Shown here: positions 24,593 to 33,046 of the stretch, in pieces | Position numbering within the stretch: position 1 is the first letter of the stretch | How the letters are laid out: the number at the start of each line of letters is the position of its first letter | Origin: CAKSQL01 sp045649415 | GTDB lineage: Bacteria; Bacillota; Clostridia; UBA1381 | NCBI GenBank assembly: GCA_045649415.1 | Contig: JAZRPY010000010.1 | Span: 1-34,051, forward strand | Length of the DNA stretch: 34,051 nt | Reading direction: 5' to 3' | Made by a program: the position numbers and the translations under genes | Notes under the pieces: generated by a model | Database searches by the model: none | Told to the model about the DNA's origin: nothing | The model's input: the letters and a program-made list of their open reading frames with translations, nothing else

Positions 24593-25882
24593 ATGGATAC
24601 ATTATTAAGTATATCAATAGCATTGATGGCAGGCTTGTTTATGTCGAGAATTGTTAAGCCTTTCGGACTTCCTGCAGTTACTGGTTATCTTATAGGAGGT
24701 ATTTTAATAGGTCCATATTGTCTTGGTGCATTAGGTCACTATTTGGGAATTGCAGGCTTGGGCTTTTACTCTATAGAATACTTGGAAAGCTTTAAAATTA
24801 TATCCGATGTGGCACTTGGCTTTATAGCCTTTTCAATCGGCAATGAATTCAGGTTGTCTCAATTAAAACAGACAGGCAGACAAGCAACAATAGTTGGAAT
24901 ATTTCAGGCAGTTGTTACTGCCATATCGGTTGATATTGCATTGATTATAACAAGCATTATATTAGGCGAAAAGATTTTCCCCATGAGTGCCGCAATCGTG
25001 CTTGGAGCAATTGCTACTGCAACTGCACCTGCTGCAACTCTGATGGTTGTTCGTCAATACAAAGCAAAGGGAAAGCTTACTGATATTCTCCTACCAATTG
25101 TTGCCTTGGATGATGCAGTTGGTCTTGTAATATTTGCAATCTCCTTTGGAGTTGCAAAGGCTATTGTATCTGGCTCAATTGATTTGATTTCAATATTAGT
25201 TAATCCTATTATTGAAATCATTGCATCACTTATATTGGGAACTGTGATGGGCTTTTTATTCTCCTGGTCGGAAAGGTTTTTCCATTCAAGAAGTAAACGA
25301 CTTTCAGTTTCGATCACCTTTGTTTTACTCACCGTTGTGTTGACAATGCTGAAATTCCAAATCGGGCCTGTGACCATTTCAACATCATCATTGCTTTCCT
25401 GTATGATGCTTGGAACAATATTCTGCAATGTGTGTGAGTCCTCTGAGGAGCTTATGGACAGAGTTGACAGATGGACAACGCCTTTATTTATTCTATTCTT
25501 TGTTATAAGTGGCTCAGAATTAGAGCTTGGAGTATTTACCAATCTATCAATCGTGGGCGTTGGTGTTGTCTTTATTTTGTTCCGTTCCCTCGGTAAAATT
25601 ATTGGTGCATCCTCAAGTGCAAAATTAGCAAAATGCGACCCTATGATAGTGAAATACTTAGGTATCACTCTACTCCCCCAGGCTGGAGTTGCTTTAGGAA
25701 TGAGTGTGACTGCAATGCAGCTCGACCACCAAATCGGCAGTCTTATAAGAAATATTGTGCTTTTTGCAGTTTTGATATATGAGCTTGTCGGTCCTATACT
25801 CACAAAGAATGCACTAATCAAGGCAGGAGATATTATTCCTGAAAACAAGATTTCATCAAAGGTTATAAATCAGGGTAAATAA
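24593..25882 (+). CDS. CPA2-family cation/proton antiporter
   Basis: A 429-residue membrane protein with about 12 hydrophobic segments. The opening MAGLFMSRIVKPFGLPAVTGYLIGGILIGP is typical of CPA2 (KefB/NapA-like) exchangers. The ion-binding aspartate pair is in LLPIVALDDAVGLVIFA, which is the signature of electrogenic Na+/H+ members. There is no C-terminal RCK/TrkA nucleotide-binding domain, so it is unlike KefB/KefC. It should export Na+ or K+ in exchange for protons. It has its own promoter and a hairpin just after the stop. The cation preference is not certain. Confidence 0.88.
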   Translation: MDTLLSISIALMAGLFMSRIVKPFGLPAVTGYLIGGILIGPYCLGALGHYLGIAGLGFYSIEYLESFKIISDVALGFIAFSIGNEFRLSQLKQTGRQATIVGIFQAVVTAISVDIALIITSIILGEKIFPMSAAIVLGAIATATAPAATLMVVRQYKAKGKLTDILLPIVALDDAVGLVIFAISFGVAKAIVSGSIDLISILVNPIIEIIASLILGTVMGFLFSWSERFFHSRSKRLSVSITFVLLTVVLTMLKFQIGPVTISTSSLLSCMMLGTIFCNVCESSEELMDRVDRWTTPLFILFFVISGSELELGVFTNLSIVGVGVVFILFRSLGKIIGASSSAKLAKCDPMIVKYLGITLLPQAGVALGMSVTAMQLDHQIGSLIRNIVLFAVLIYELVGPILTKNALIKAGDIIPENKISSKVINQGK

Positions 25883-25888
25883 TTATAT

Positions 25889-25914
25889 TATAACCATTTG
25901 ATAAAATGGTTAAT
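25889..25914 (+). terminator. Hairpin after antiporter gene
   Basis: TAACCATTT (25891-25899) pairs perfectly with AAATGGTTA (25904-25912) over a four-base loop, with AT-rich flanks that extend the stem. The bases after it are AT-rich rather than a pure T run, so termination may be partial and the rubredoxin gene 36 bases further on may be read through. Confidence 0.55.
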
Positions 25915-25947
25915 ATAATAATATATTAAGGAAAAGAGGTAATTTTT

Positions 25948-26106
25948 ATGAAGTATGTTTGCAACCTGTGTGGCTATGTTTACGACGAGGCAAATGGTGA
26001 GCCTGAAAATGGCATCCCTGCAGGCACAAAATTTGAGGATTTGCCTGATGATTATGTATGCCCCTTGTGTGGAGTAGGCAAGGACGAATTTTCAAAGGAA
26101 AACTAA
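25948..26106 (+). CDS. Rubredoxin
   Basis: A 52-residue single-domain rubredoxin that binds one iron through Cys5, Cys8, Cys38 and Cys41 (YVCNLCGYVYD and DYVCPLCGVGKDEF). This is the standard size and spacing. It carries single electrons in the cytosol, for example to flavodiiron proteins or rubrerythrin in anaerobes. The ATG at 25948 has an aagagg ribosome site. It is short enough to be missed by length-filtered gene finding. The window also encodes a rubredoxin domain in Hrb, so there are two rubredoxin sources. Confidence 0.96.
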   Translation: MKYVCNLCGYVYDEANGEPENGIPAGTKFEDLPDDYVCPLCGVGKDEFSKEN

Positions 26107-26148
26107 AAAAATGAGTAAAAACCATTTGGTTTTTACTCATTTTTTTAT
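26105..26148. terminator. Bidirectional terminator between rubredoxin and htpG
   Basis: AAATGAGTAAAAACCA pairs with TGGTTTTTACTCATTT with a short loop, with A and T runs on both sides. It overlaps both stop codons of the convergent genes. Confidence 0.92.
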
Positions 26149-27986
26149 AAAAGCTTTTCTAAAAGCATATTGTTTCTTTCAACAAATTCCTTCATTTGCT
26201 CAGGTTCTAAAGGCTTTTGGCTCATCATTGCAATATCGTATATATGCTTTGTGATAAGTGTTGCAGTTTCTAAAGAAGCGTCCATAAGCTTTTTAACAAG
26301 TGAATTGTTTGAATTTAAAACAAAGGTGTATTCATCGTGGAACATCTCACTCATTCCTGCGAACTGTTGCCCGTACGACTTATACATTTCCTGCATACGC
26401 CTTGATTCCTCACCAAGAAGAATAACTGCAGGCATGCTCTCATTTTTCAAGTGCTTTAATTCAATTTTTAAATCCTCTTTTCCGATATATCCCTTTACCT
26501 TTTCAATAAGCTCGTTATCCTTTTCGTCTGCTTGTTTATTTTCAGTTAAATCCTCTGCTATGTTAGAGTCAATTCTCTTGAACTTAACTCCCTCCTCCTT
26601 CATCTCAATAAAGGAAATAAAGTGAGTATCCATCATGGTTGGGAGAAGAACTGCATTTTCTCCCTGCTCCTTGAACATATTTATATATTGGGATTGCTGA
26701 ATTTCATCCGAAACATAGTATATTGTTTTATTCTCTTTTCCATCTAAATACTCCGAAAGAGTCATATATTTTCCTTCAATATCCTTATAGATAAGAACAT
26801 CTTTTACCTTTTCATAGAACTTCTCATCACGGATACAGCCATACCTAATGAACATATTGATGTCATCCCAATAACGAGTGTAGCTTTCCTTTTCCTTCTT
26901 ATAGATATCGCAAAGCTTGTCTGCAACCTTTTTGGTTATATGTGCTGATATCTTCTTCACATATCCGTCATTCTGCAAAAAGCTTCTTGACACATTCAAT
27001 GGCAGGTCTGGGCAATCAATAACACCCTTTAAGAGCATTAGAAATTCAGGAATTACCTCTTTTACATTATCAGCAACAAATACCTGATTATTAAATAGCT
27101 TAATTTGTCCTTCCACTCCTGCAAATTCGTGATTGAGCTTGGGGAAATATAAGATACCTTTTAAATTAAATGGGAAATCCACATTTAAATGTATCCAGAA
27201 GAGTGGCTCGTTAAAGTCCATAAATACCTTTGTGTAGAAGCTTTTATACTCCTCGTCGGTACAATCCTTTGGTGCTTTCATCCACAAGGGAGTTGTGTCA
27301 TTGATAGGCTTTTCCTCCTTTGGCTCTTCTCCCTCTTTTTCTTCCTCTTTCTTATTATCTGCATTTTTTAAGTAAATCTCTACAGGTAGGAATGAGCAGT
27401 ACTTATTAAGAACCTGTCTAACATTATACTCCTCCAAAAATTCAAGACTATCCTCTCCAATATAAAGAGTTATGGTAGTACCTCTTGTTTGTCTTTCACC
27501 ATCAACCATTTCATATTCCATTCCACCGTCGCATATCCACTTGGCAGCAGTTGCATCCTTTTGGTATGAAAGCGAGTCAATCTCCACCTTTTCAGCAGGC
27601 ATAAATGCAGAATAGAAGCCCAGACCAAAATGACCTATAATGCCTCCGTCCTTATTGTCCTCATCCTTGTATTTTTCCAAGAAATCACTTGCTCCGGAAA
27701 ATGCAATCTGGGTGATATACTTGTCTATCTCCTCCTTGGTCATACCAATACCATTATCGGATATGGTGAGAGTTTTGTTTTCCTTATCAACAACAACCTC
27801 CACCAAAAGCTTTTCGTTCTCTGAAAGCTCTGCTTCCCCAAGACTTGCTAATTTTTTAAGCTTTGTTATAGCATCACATCCGTTAGATACCAATTCTCTT
27901 AAAAATATGTCCTTGTCGGAGTAGAGCCATTTTTTTATGATTGGAAAAATATTTTCTGAGCTTACCTGAATATTTCCCTTTGCCAT
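26145..27986 (-). CDS. htpG: Hsp90-family chaperone HtpG
   Basis: ATP-dependent cytosolic chaperone of 613 residues. The N-terminal ATPase shows ELVSNGCDAITKLKKL, the ATP-binding DNGIGMTKEE and GHFGLGFYSAFM. A charged linker (KKEEEKEGEEPKEEK) follows, then the middle domain with FPFNLKGILYFP, LFNNQVFVADN and LNVSRSFLQ, and a C-terminal dimerisation domain. Length and order match bacterial HtpG. No CIRCE element (the HrcA operator) is visible upstream, so heat control, if any, works otherwise. The AT-rich upstream region is shared with the divergent uracil permease leader. Confidence 0.97.
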   Translation of the reverse strand: MAKGNIQVSSENIFPIIKKWLYSDKDIFLRELVSNGCDAITKLKKLASLGEAELSENEKLLVEVVVDKENKTLTISDNGIGMTKEEIDKYITQIAFSGASDFLEKYKDEDNKDGGIIGHFGLGFYSAFMPAEKVEIDSLSYQKDATAAKWICDGGMEYEMVDGERQTRGTTITLYIGEDSLEFLEEYNVRQVLNKYCSFLPVEIYLKNADNKKEEEKEGEEPKEEKPINDTTPLWMKAPKDCTDEEYKSFYTKVFMDFNEPLFWIHLNVDFPFNLKGILYFPKLNHEFAGVEGQIKLFNNQVFVADNVKEVIPEFLMLLKGVIDCPDLPLNVSRSFLQNDGYVKKISAHITKKVADKLCDIYKKEKESYTRYWDDINMFIRYGCIRDEKFYEKVKDVLIYKDIEGKYMTLSEYLDGKENKTIYYVSDEIQQSQYINMFKEQGENAVLLPTMMDTHFISFIEMKEEGVKFKRIDSNIAEDLTENKQADEKDNELIEKVKGYIGKEDLKIELKHLKNESMPAVILLGEESRRMQEMYKSYGQQFAGMSEMFHDEYTFVLNSNNSLVKKLMDASLETATLITKHIYDIAMMSQKPLEPEQMKEFVERNNMLLEKLL

Positions 27987-28141
27987 AATATAAACACATC
28001 CTTATAAATTTGTACATAAAATAATGTCACTTTATATTTTAATACTTTTTTTTTAAAATGTACAGACTATTTTTTCGATTTTACAAAATATTAACAAAAA
28101 ATATTTTTTTTTACAAAATTTGATAATTTTTTTAATAAGCA

Positions 28142-28170
28142 TTTACATTTGTCACCTGATATGATATAAT
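28142..28170 (+). promoter_or_regulatory. Promoter of uracil permease leader
   Basis: TTTACA (28142-28147), 17 bases, TATAAT (28165-28170). Transcription should begin near 28177, giving a leader of about 135 bases that contains two hairpins. The rest of 27987-28141 is very AT-rich and shows no gene. Confidence 0.82.
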
Positions 28171-28191
28171 AAATTTAACTAAATATGGTCT

Positions 28192-28287
28192 GTCTTTAAA
28201 ATTGATGCGGGACATCAACAAGACAATTATTTAAAAGTCAAATGTTTTGCCTTGTCCTTAACTTTTTTAAAGGACAAGGCTTTTATT
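28192..28287 (+). promoter_or_regulatory. Attenuator-like leader of uracil permease gene
   Basis: Two hairpins lie in the leader. The first (28192-28224) pairs GTCTT with AAGAC and TTGATG with CATCAA, with the five-base loop CGGGA. The second (28249-28287) pairs gccttgtcctt with aaggacaaggc and is followed by TTTTATTT, an intrinsic terminator just before the ribosome site. A conditional terminator here is expected for pyrimidine control. The first loop does not match the usual PyrR-binding CNGNGA loop, so the sensing element is unidentified. Confidence 0.6.
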
Positions 28288-28313
28288 TAAAAAAATGTTA
28301 AGGAGAGATGAAA

Positions 28314-29702
28314 ATGAAAAACAAAATTGAAGGAACAGTGTATGACGCAAAAACATTAGGAAAGGGAAAAATGCTTGTGCTGGGCTTCCAGCATATGTTT
28401 GCAATGTTTGGCGCAACCGTATTGGTTCCACTTTTAACAGGACTTGACATTGCAACAACTCTTTTAATGGCAGGCTTGGGAACATTGTTGTTCCACCTTT
28501 TAACAAAGGGTAAGGTACCTGCATTCTTAGGCTCATCCTTCGCATTCCTTGGTGGATATGCTGCAGTTGCACCTTTAGCAGGCACAGCTGATATGACAAA
28601 TGCTCAACTTTTGCCATACGCTTGCTTGGGCGTCGCAGCAGCAGGTCTTGTTTACTTACTACTTGCAGCATTGATTAAGCTAATAGGTGTTAAGAAGGTT
28701 ATGAAGTTCTTCCCACCTGTTGTTACAGGTCCGATTATCATTGCTATCGGTCTTGGTCTTGCAGGCAGTGCAGTGGGCAATTGCCAATCTAACTGGTTAT
28801 TAGCAGTTATTGCACTTTTAATCGTTATCGTATTTAATATCTGGGGTAGGGGAATGTCTAAGATTATCCCAATCCTTTTAGGTGTTGTTGGTTCTTGCTT
28901 AATCGCTGCAATCTTAGCAGTTACCTGTGGCGAAACTATCACAGTTGACGAAGCTTCCTATATAGCAATTGCAGGCAACAAAAACTTGATTTTGTTCTCC
29001 TCATCTGCTTTGGAAAACTTAAAAACTGCTGCATGGATTTATCATCCGATTAAGTGGAACGGAACTGTTTTCGGTGGAATTGATTGGTCAAACACATCCT
29101 TGATTATCAGCTCAATCATCGCAATTCTTCCTATCTCACTTGCAACTATGATGGAGCATATCGGTGATATCTCAGCTATTTCATCAACTGTTGGTAAGAA
29201 CTTTATCGCTGACCCTGGTCTTCACAGAACATTGATAGGTGACGGTCTTGCAACATCACTTTCTGCATTGTTTGGTGGCCCTGCAAACACAACCTATGGC
29301 GAGAACACAGGTGTGTTAGCATTATCAAAGGTATATGACCCAAGAGTAATCAGAATTGCGGCAATTATTGCAGTTATTCTTTCCTTCTCACCAAAGTTTG
29401 CAGCAATTGTTGCTTTGATTCCTACTGCAATAATCGGCGGTATTTCCTTCGTGCTATATGGAATGATTTCTGCAATCGGTATTAGAAATGTTGTTGAAAA
29501 CAATGTTGATTTCTCAAAGAGTCGTAACTTAATCGTTGCTGCTATCATCCTCGTATCTGCATTGGGCGTTGGAACAGTTTCATTCACACTTGGCAAGATT
29601 ACAATTTCATTAACTGCATTGGCAGTAGCATCAATTCTTGGTATAGCATTGAATGCAATCCTTCCCGACAAGGACTACGATTTCAACGACCAGATTGATT
29701 GA
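28314..29702 (+). CDS. uraA: Uracil permease (NCS2 family)
   Basis: A membrane transporter of 462 residues from the preferred start, of the nucleobase/cation symporter 2 family. LVLGFQHMFAMFGATVLVPLLTGL, PAFLGSSFAFLGGY and the region NTTYGENTGVLALSKVYDP are characteristic of UraA/PyrP uracil transporters. About 12-14 hydrophobic segments are present. I start at ATG 28314, 8 bases after aaggag; an ATG at 28308 is too close to that site. The gene is followed by pyrR, which supports uracil rather than xanthine as substrate. It salvages uracil for UMP synthesis. Confidence 0.92.
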   Translation: MKNKIEGTVYDAKTLGKGKMLVLGFQHMFAMFGATVLVPLLTGLDIATTLLMAGLGTLLFHLLTKGKVPAFLGSSFAFLGGYAAVAPLAGTADMTNAQLLPYACLGVAAAGLVYLLLAALIKLIGVKKVMKFFPPVVTGPIIIAIGLGLAGSAVGNCQSNWLLAVIALLIVIVFNIWGRGMSKIIPILLGVVGSCLIAAILAVTCGETITVDEASYIAIAGNKNLILFSSSALENLKTAAWIYHPIKWNGTVFGGIDWSNTSLIISSIIAILPISLATMMEHIGDISAISSTVGKNFIADPGLHRTLIGDGLATSLSALFGGPANTTYGENTGVLALSKVYDPRVIRIAAIIAVILSFSPKFAAIVALIPTAIIGGISFVLYGMISAIGIRNVVENNVDFSKSRNLIVAAIILVSALGVGTVSFTLGKITISLTALAVASILGIALNAILPDKDYDFNDQID

Positions 29703-29717
29703 TTTTATAAATCATTT

Positions 29718-29759
29718 ATGGGCTGCCGGATTATTTTTGGGCAGCCCATATATTTTTTT
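29718..29759 (+). terminator. Terminator or attenuator between uraA and pyrR
   Basis: ATGGGCTGCC pairs perfectly with GGCAGCCCAT around an 11-base loop and is followed by ATTTTTTT. It ends only 21 bases before pyrR and no separate promoter is apparent, so pyrR may depend on read-through. Confidence 0.85.
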
Positions 29760-29779
29760 AGGAAAGGCAGGAATAATTT

Positions 29780-30325
29780 ATGCGACTAAAATCCCATGTT
29801 TTTGACGAAAATGCAATTGGTCGTGCAATAACAAGAATAGCCCACGAAATTATGGAAAACAATGAAACCTTAGATAACCTTGTGTTTGTTGGTATAAAAA
29901 CAAGAGGTGTGCCATTGGCTAAACGAATTTCAGATTGTATATATATAAAAATCGACAACTCAAAAAAAATCCCAGTAGGCATTCTTGATATAACTGCTTT
30001 TCGTGACGATATTCCACAAAAGCCTGATAAAATGTCAGATGCAATTAAGGGGAGTATTCCCTTTGATATTGACGGAAAAACTGTTGTTTTAGTGGATGAT
30101 GTCATTTACACAGGCAGAACTATCCGCGCCGCAATGGATGCACTGATAAGCATTGGCAGACCTGCCAAGATTCAGCTTGCAGTTATTGTGGACAGAGGAC
30201 ACAGAGAGCTTCCCATCCGAGCAGATTATGTCGGGAAAAATATTCCAACATCAAAAAGCGAGATTATCGGCGTAAAGCTCATTGAAACGGATGGTATGGA
30301 TATGATTGATATTTACGAAAAATAA
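29780..30325 (+). CDS. pyrR: PyrR pyrimidine regulator / uracil phosphoribosyltransferase
   Basis: A 181-residue bifunctional protein: it binds pyr leader RNA in response to UMP and PRPP, and has uracil phosphoribosyltransferase activity. The PRPP-binding loop VVLVDDVIYTGRT is at 102-114. LVFVGIKTRGVPLAKRI, LDITAFRDD and VIVDRGHRELPIRADYVGKNIPT are diagnostic of PyrR. It follows uraA on the same strand, so uptake and first-step salvage are adjacent. It is the obvious candidate to control the hairpins around uraA, although the standard binding loop is not obvious there. Confidence 0.96.
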   Translation: MRLKSHVFDENAIGRAITRIAHEIMENNETLDNLVFVGIKTRGVPLAKRISDCIYIKIDNSKKIPVGILDITAFRDDIPQKPDKMSDAIKGSIPFDIDGKTVVLVDDVIYTGRTIRAAMDALISIGRPAKIQLAVIVDRGHRELPIRADYVGKNIPTSKSEIIGVKLIETDGMDMIDIYEK

Positions 30326-30423
30326 CACTTTATATTTTCTCCTCAATATTTATTATATCGGGAATAACAATCCCACAAAAACCTTACCAAATATCAATAT
30401 ACTATATCATTATTTAAAGCCAA

Positions 30424-30458
30424 TAAAAAAATACGCTTATAAAAAAGCGTATTTTTTT
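30424..30458. terminator. Bidirectional terminator after pyrR
   Basis: AAAAAATACGCT pairs with AGCGTATTTTTT between the convergent pyrR and the AlgX-like gene. Its A and T runs allow termination in both directions. Confidence 0.9.
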
Positions 30459-30460
30459 CT

Positions 30461-31567
30461 TTATCTCAAAGCAAGACTGTTATTCAATAACGCAGTGCTA
30501 TAAATAAATAACACATCACAATTTCTAAACTCAACAAAATTACCCACAAGAGTGCTTTGGATATATCTTATATCCACAACTGTCACCTTTCTGTAGCCTT
30601 CAGAGAAAAGTGGTGCTAAGCTGCCACCAAAGGAGTCCCTGAAAATAACAAGCTCCTTATCGCCATTGGCATTGGGGTTTTCCAAGGTCGCCAATGGAGT
30701 TGAGCCTGAAAGGAAGATTTCGTATGGGTCCTTTCCCTCTGCCTTTTCCATATTATAAACCTCGCCATTTTTTCCTGCGCCTGAGTCATAATAGGTCACC
30801 TTTAAATTGTCTATGGTATCATTGGTGAGATATTTAATCTCATCTGCCTCAAAAGGCTTTGCAAGTTGACCTGAATATACGCCATTAAATGGAATGTCGA
30901 GCTTATTTTCCACATACTCAGCCCTTACATCTGCACCCATTTTATCGGCCAACAACTCTGTAATATCAGTTATATTTTCCTGGCGCCAATGGGTGTCGGT
31001 GGTGTAATAGTCATCAAGCGACAAAAGGCCTGTGATATCTATATACTCCATATACTCGGTCAATTTCTTCATTTTTTCAATGAATTTATCATAGTCAAGG
31101 GACGGATACTTGTTTTTTTCTGCAAGAAAATAGTTTTTATCAGGAACGATGGAAAAATACACATTAGTGTTATTGTCCTTTAAATATGTTTCATACAGGT
31201 ATGAAAACTTATTTGCAGCATTCTCCATCATTTTCTCATTTTCTTCTGCATCAATTTTTGATATATGTCCATCTGCAACAAAAAGCCCGTTGTTGTCCTT
31301 CTGATTTAAAATATCAGTTGCAAATATGGCTTTAATACTCCTGAACATATCCCTCATAAAAAATCTCTCTGTTGCATAGGTTTCAAATTCCTTTATAAAT
31401 TCACCACTTACCAATGCCTCAACTGAAAACTCAGGAAAGGTTTTAAGCTCTCGTCTTTCACTTTCAGAAAATGCGTCTGCAGGCCTTGTTACGCACAACG
31501 CTGACACAGAAAACATTATGCCTGAAAATAAAAGTGTTGTTACAATATTTTTAATTTTCTTATTCAT
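30461..31567 (-). CDS. AlgX/AlgJ-like (DHHW family) polysaccharide O-acetylation protein
   Basis: A 368-residue exported or membrane-anchored protein with an N-terminal hydrophobic segment (about 8-25). The catalytic features are DTHW at 191-194 (the DHHW/DxHW motif) and a GDSF-like nucleophile block VIFRDSFGGS with Ser312. This is the SGNH-like layout of AlgX/AlgJ. Such proteins act outside the membrane and transfer acetyl groups handed over by an AlgI-type MBOAT protein to a polysaccharide. The MBOAT gene is 12 bases upstream, which strongly supports the pairing. The target polymer is unknown. Confidence 0.88.
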   Translation of the reverse strand: MNKKIKNIVTTLLFSGIMFSVSALCVTRPADAFSESERRELKTFPEFSVEALVSGEFIKEFETYATERFFMRDMFRSIKAIFATDILNQKDNNGLFVADGHISKIDAEENEKMMENAANKFSYLYETYLKDNNTNVYFSIVPDKNYFLAEKNKYPSLDYDKFIEKMKKLTEYMEYIDITGLLSLDDYYTTDTHWRQENITDITELLADKMGADVRAEYVENKLDIPFNGVYSGQLAKPFEADEIKYLTNDTIDNLKVTYYDSGAGKNGEVYNMEKAEGKDPYEIFLSGSTPLATLENPNANGDKELVIFRDSFGGSLAPLFSEGYRKVTVVDIRYIQSTLVGNFVEFRNCDVLFIYSTALLNNSLALR

Positions 31568-31579
31568 TGTACGCCTCCT

Positions 31580-32980
31580 TTAGAACCTGAAATACAGGAA
31601 CGGATTAAATGCTCCGTCCACTAAATATGCAGTGGAAACTAAAACAACTGCAAGCATCAAAATAATTTCTGCAACATCCCATACCTTCTCAAAGTAAGCA
31701 TTTTGGTTTAGCTTTTTAATAATCAGCTTAGGAATTGGCGTTGCTGCAATTATTCCTATCAATATGATTAACCAATAACTCCTCAGGTTATATAAAAAGC
31801 TTTCTGAAATAATTGGCATTCCCCCTGCTCCGAACAATCCTCCAACATAGGTTAAAGCCTCCTTCATTGAGCCTGCACCAAATATTGCAAAGCTTATTGC
31901 AGTAAGGAAAATAACATATATATGACCCGTCACCTTTGATTTTTCAAGATAGTTCCTAAAAAAGAATTTTTCAATGGTTAATAATATACCAAAGTAAAGT
32001 CCCCACACAATAAAGTTCCACTCTGCTCCATGCCAGAAGCCTGTTAAAAACCATACTGTGAATATATTCACAAGGAGTTTTCCCCTGCCAACACAATTGC
32101 CACCCATGGGAATATACACATAATCCCTGAACCATGAGCCTAAGGACATATGCCATCTTCTCCAGAACTGCGTTATACTCTTTGCAATAAATGGATAGTT
32201 AAAGTTCTCCAGAAAATCAAAGGCAAAAATCTTACCAAGACCAATTGCCATATCGCTGTATCCTGAAAAATCAAAATATACCTGTAGCATATATGCTATC
32301 ACATATAGCCAGTAAAATAACACCGACCTGTCGTAAGAGATATAAAAGCTCTGGCAAAGCTGTCCGATTGTGTTGGCTATAATCACCTTTTTACCAAGAC
32401 CGATTATAAATCTTTTTATACCCTCCTGAGTTTTTTCGAAGGTATGTTGTCTTTCACTCAGGCTTCTTTCAATATCCACATATCTCACAATCGGTCCTGC
32501 AATAAGCTGAGGGAAAAGTACGATATATGTGGCAAGGGTTATAATATTCCTTTGTGCCATGACATTTCCTCTGTAAACATCCACAGTATAGCTTAAAATC
32601 TGGAAGGTGTAAAAGCTTATACCAATGGGCAAAGCAATATTCAATAATCCCATAGACATGCCTGTTACTCTGTTGAAATTCTCAATAAAGAAATCTGCAT
32701 ACTTAAAATATCCCAAAACTCCAAGCGAGATAACAACCGATAAAATCATATATAGCTTAGACCATAAAGTCCCCTTTTTCTTTTCTATCAGGAGTCCTAA
32801 AATATAGTTTACAACGATTGTTTCAATCATTAAAAAAACATACACAGGCTCTCCCCACGCGTAAAAGAGAAGGCTTGATATCAAAAGCACTGAATTTTTT
32901 AATTTTTTCGGAGCAAGTAAATATAATATCACCACTGCAGGCAGAAAGTAATATAAAAAAGGAATACTTGAAAAAACCAT
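31580..32980 (-). CDS. MBOAT family O-acyltransferase (AlgI-like)
   Basis: A 466-residue multi-pass membrane protein. It opens MVFSSIPFLYYFLPAVVILYLLAP as AlgI/DltB-like proteins do, and carries FDFSGYSDMAIGLGKIF, NFNYPFIAKSITQFWRRWHMSLGSW and the catalytic His in TGFWHGAEWNFIVWG. It moves acetyl groups from cytosolic acetyl-CoA across the membrane to the exported partner. The ATG at 32978-32980 has gaggtga 6 bases upstream; a start six codons further out lies inside that site. It is transcribed with the AlgX-like gene. No glycosyltransferases lie in the window, so the polymer made may be encoded elsewhere. Confidence 0.94.
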   Translation of the reverse strand: MVFSSIPFLYYFLPAVVILYLLAPKKLKNSVLLISSLLFYAWGEPVYVFLMIETIVVNYILGLLIEKKKGTLWSKLYMILSVVISLGVLGYFKYADFFIENFNRVTGMSMGLLNIALPIGISFYTFQILSYTVDVYRGNVMAQRNIITLATYIVLFPQLIAGPIVRYVDIERSLSERQHTFEKTQEGIKRFIIGLGKKVIIANTIGQLCQSFYISYDRSVLFYWLYVIAYMLQVYFDFSGYSDMAIGLGKIFAFDFLENFNYPFIAKSITQFWRRWHMSLGSWFRDYVYIPMGGNCVGRGKLLVNIFTVWFLTGFWHGAEWNFIVWGLYFGILLTIEKFFFRNYLEKSKVTGHIYVIFLTAISFAIFGAGSMKEALTYVGGLFGAGGMPIISESFLYNLRSYWLIILIGIIAATPIPKLIIKKLNQNAYFEKVWDVAEIILMLAVVLVSTAYLVDGAFNPFLYFRF

Positions 32981-33001
32981 TTTTGTCACCTCATACACAT
33001 T

Positions 33002-33038
33002 AAAAACGAACGCCTTTTTTAAAAAGCGTCCGTTTTTG
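33002..33038 (-). terminator. Terminator after the lipoprotein gene
   Basis: On the minus strand AAAAACGGACGC pairs imperfectly (one mismatch) with GCGTTCGTTTTT around an A/T loop. It separates the lipoprotein gene from the MBOAT gene downstream. Confidence 0.75.
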
Positions 33039-33046
33039 GTTTGTTA

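Noticed and set aside
25054..25848. Long minus-strand open frame of 264 codons opposite the antiporter gene
   Set aside because: It is a mirror frame of a strongly coding membrane protein gene, with low-complexity Thr/Ile/Ser-rich translation and no ribosome site.
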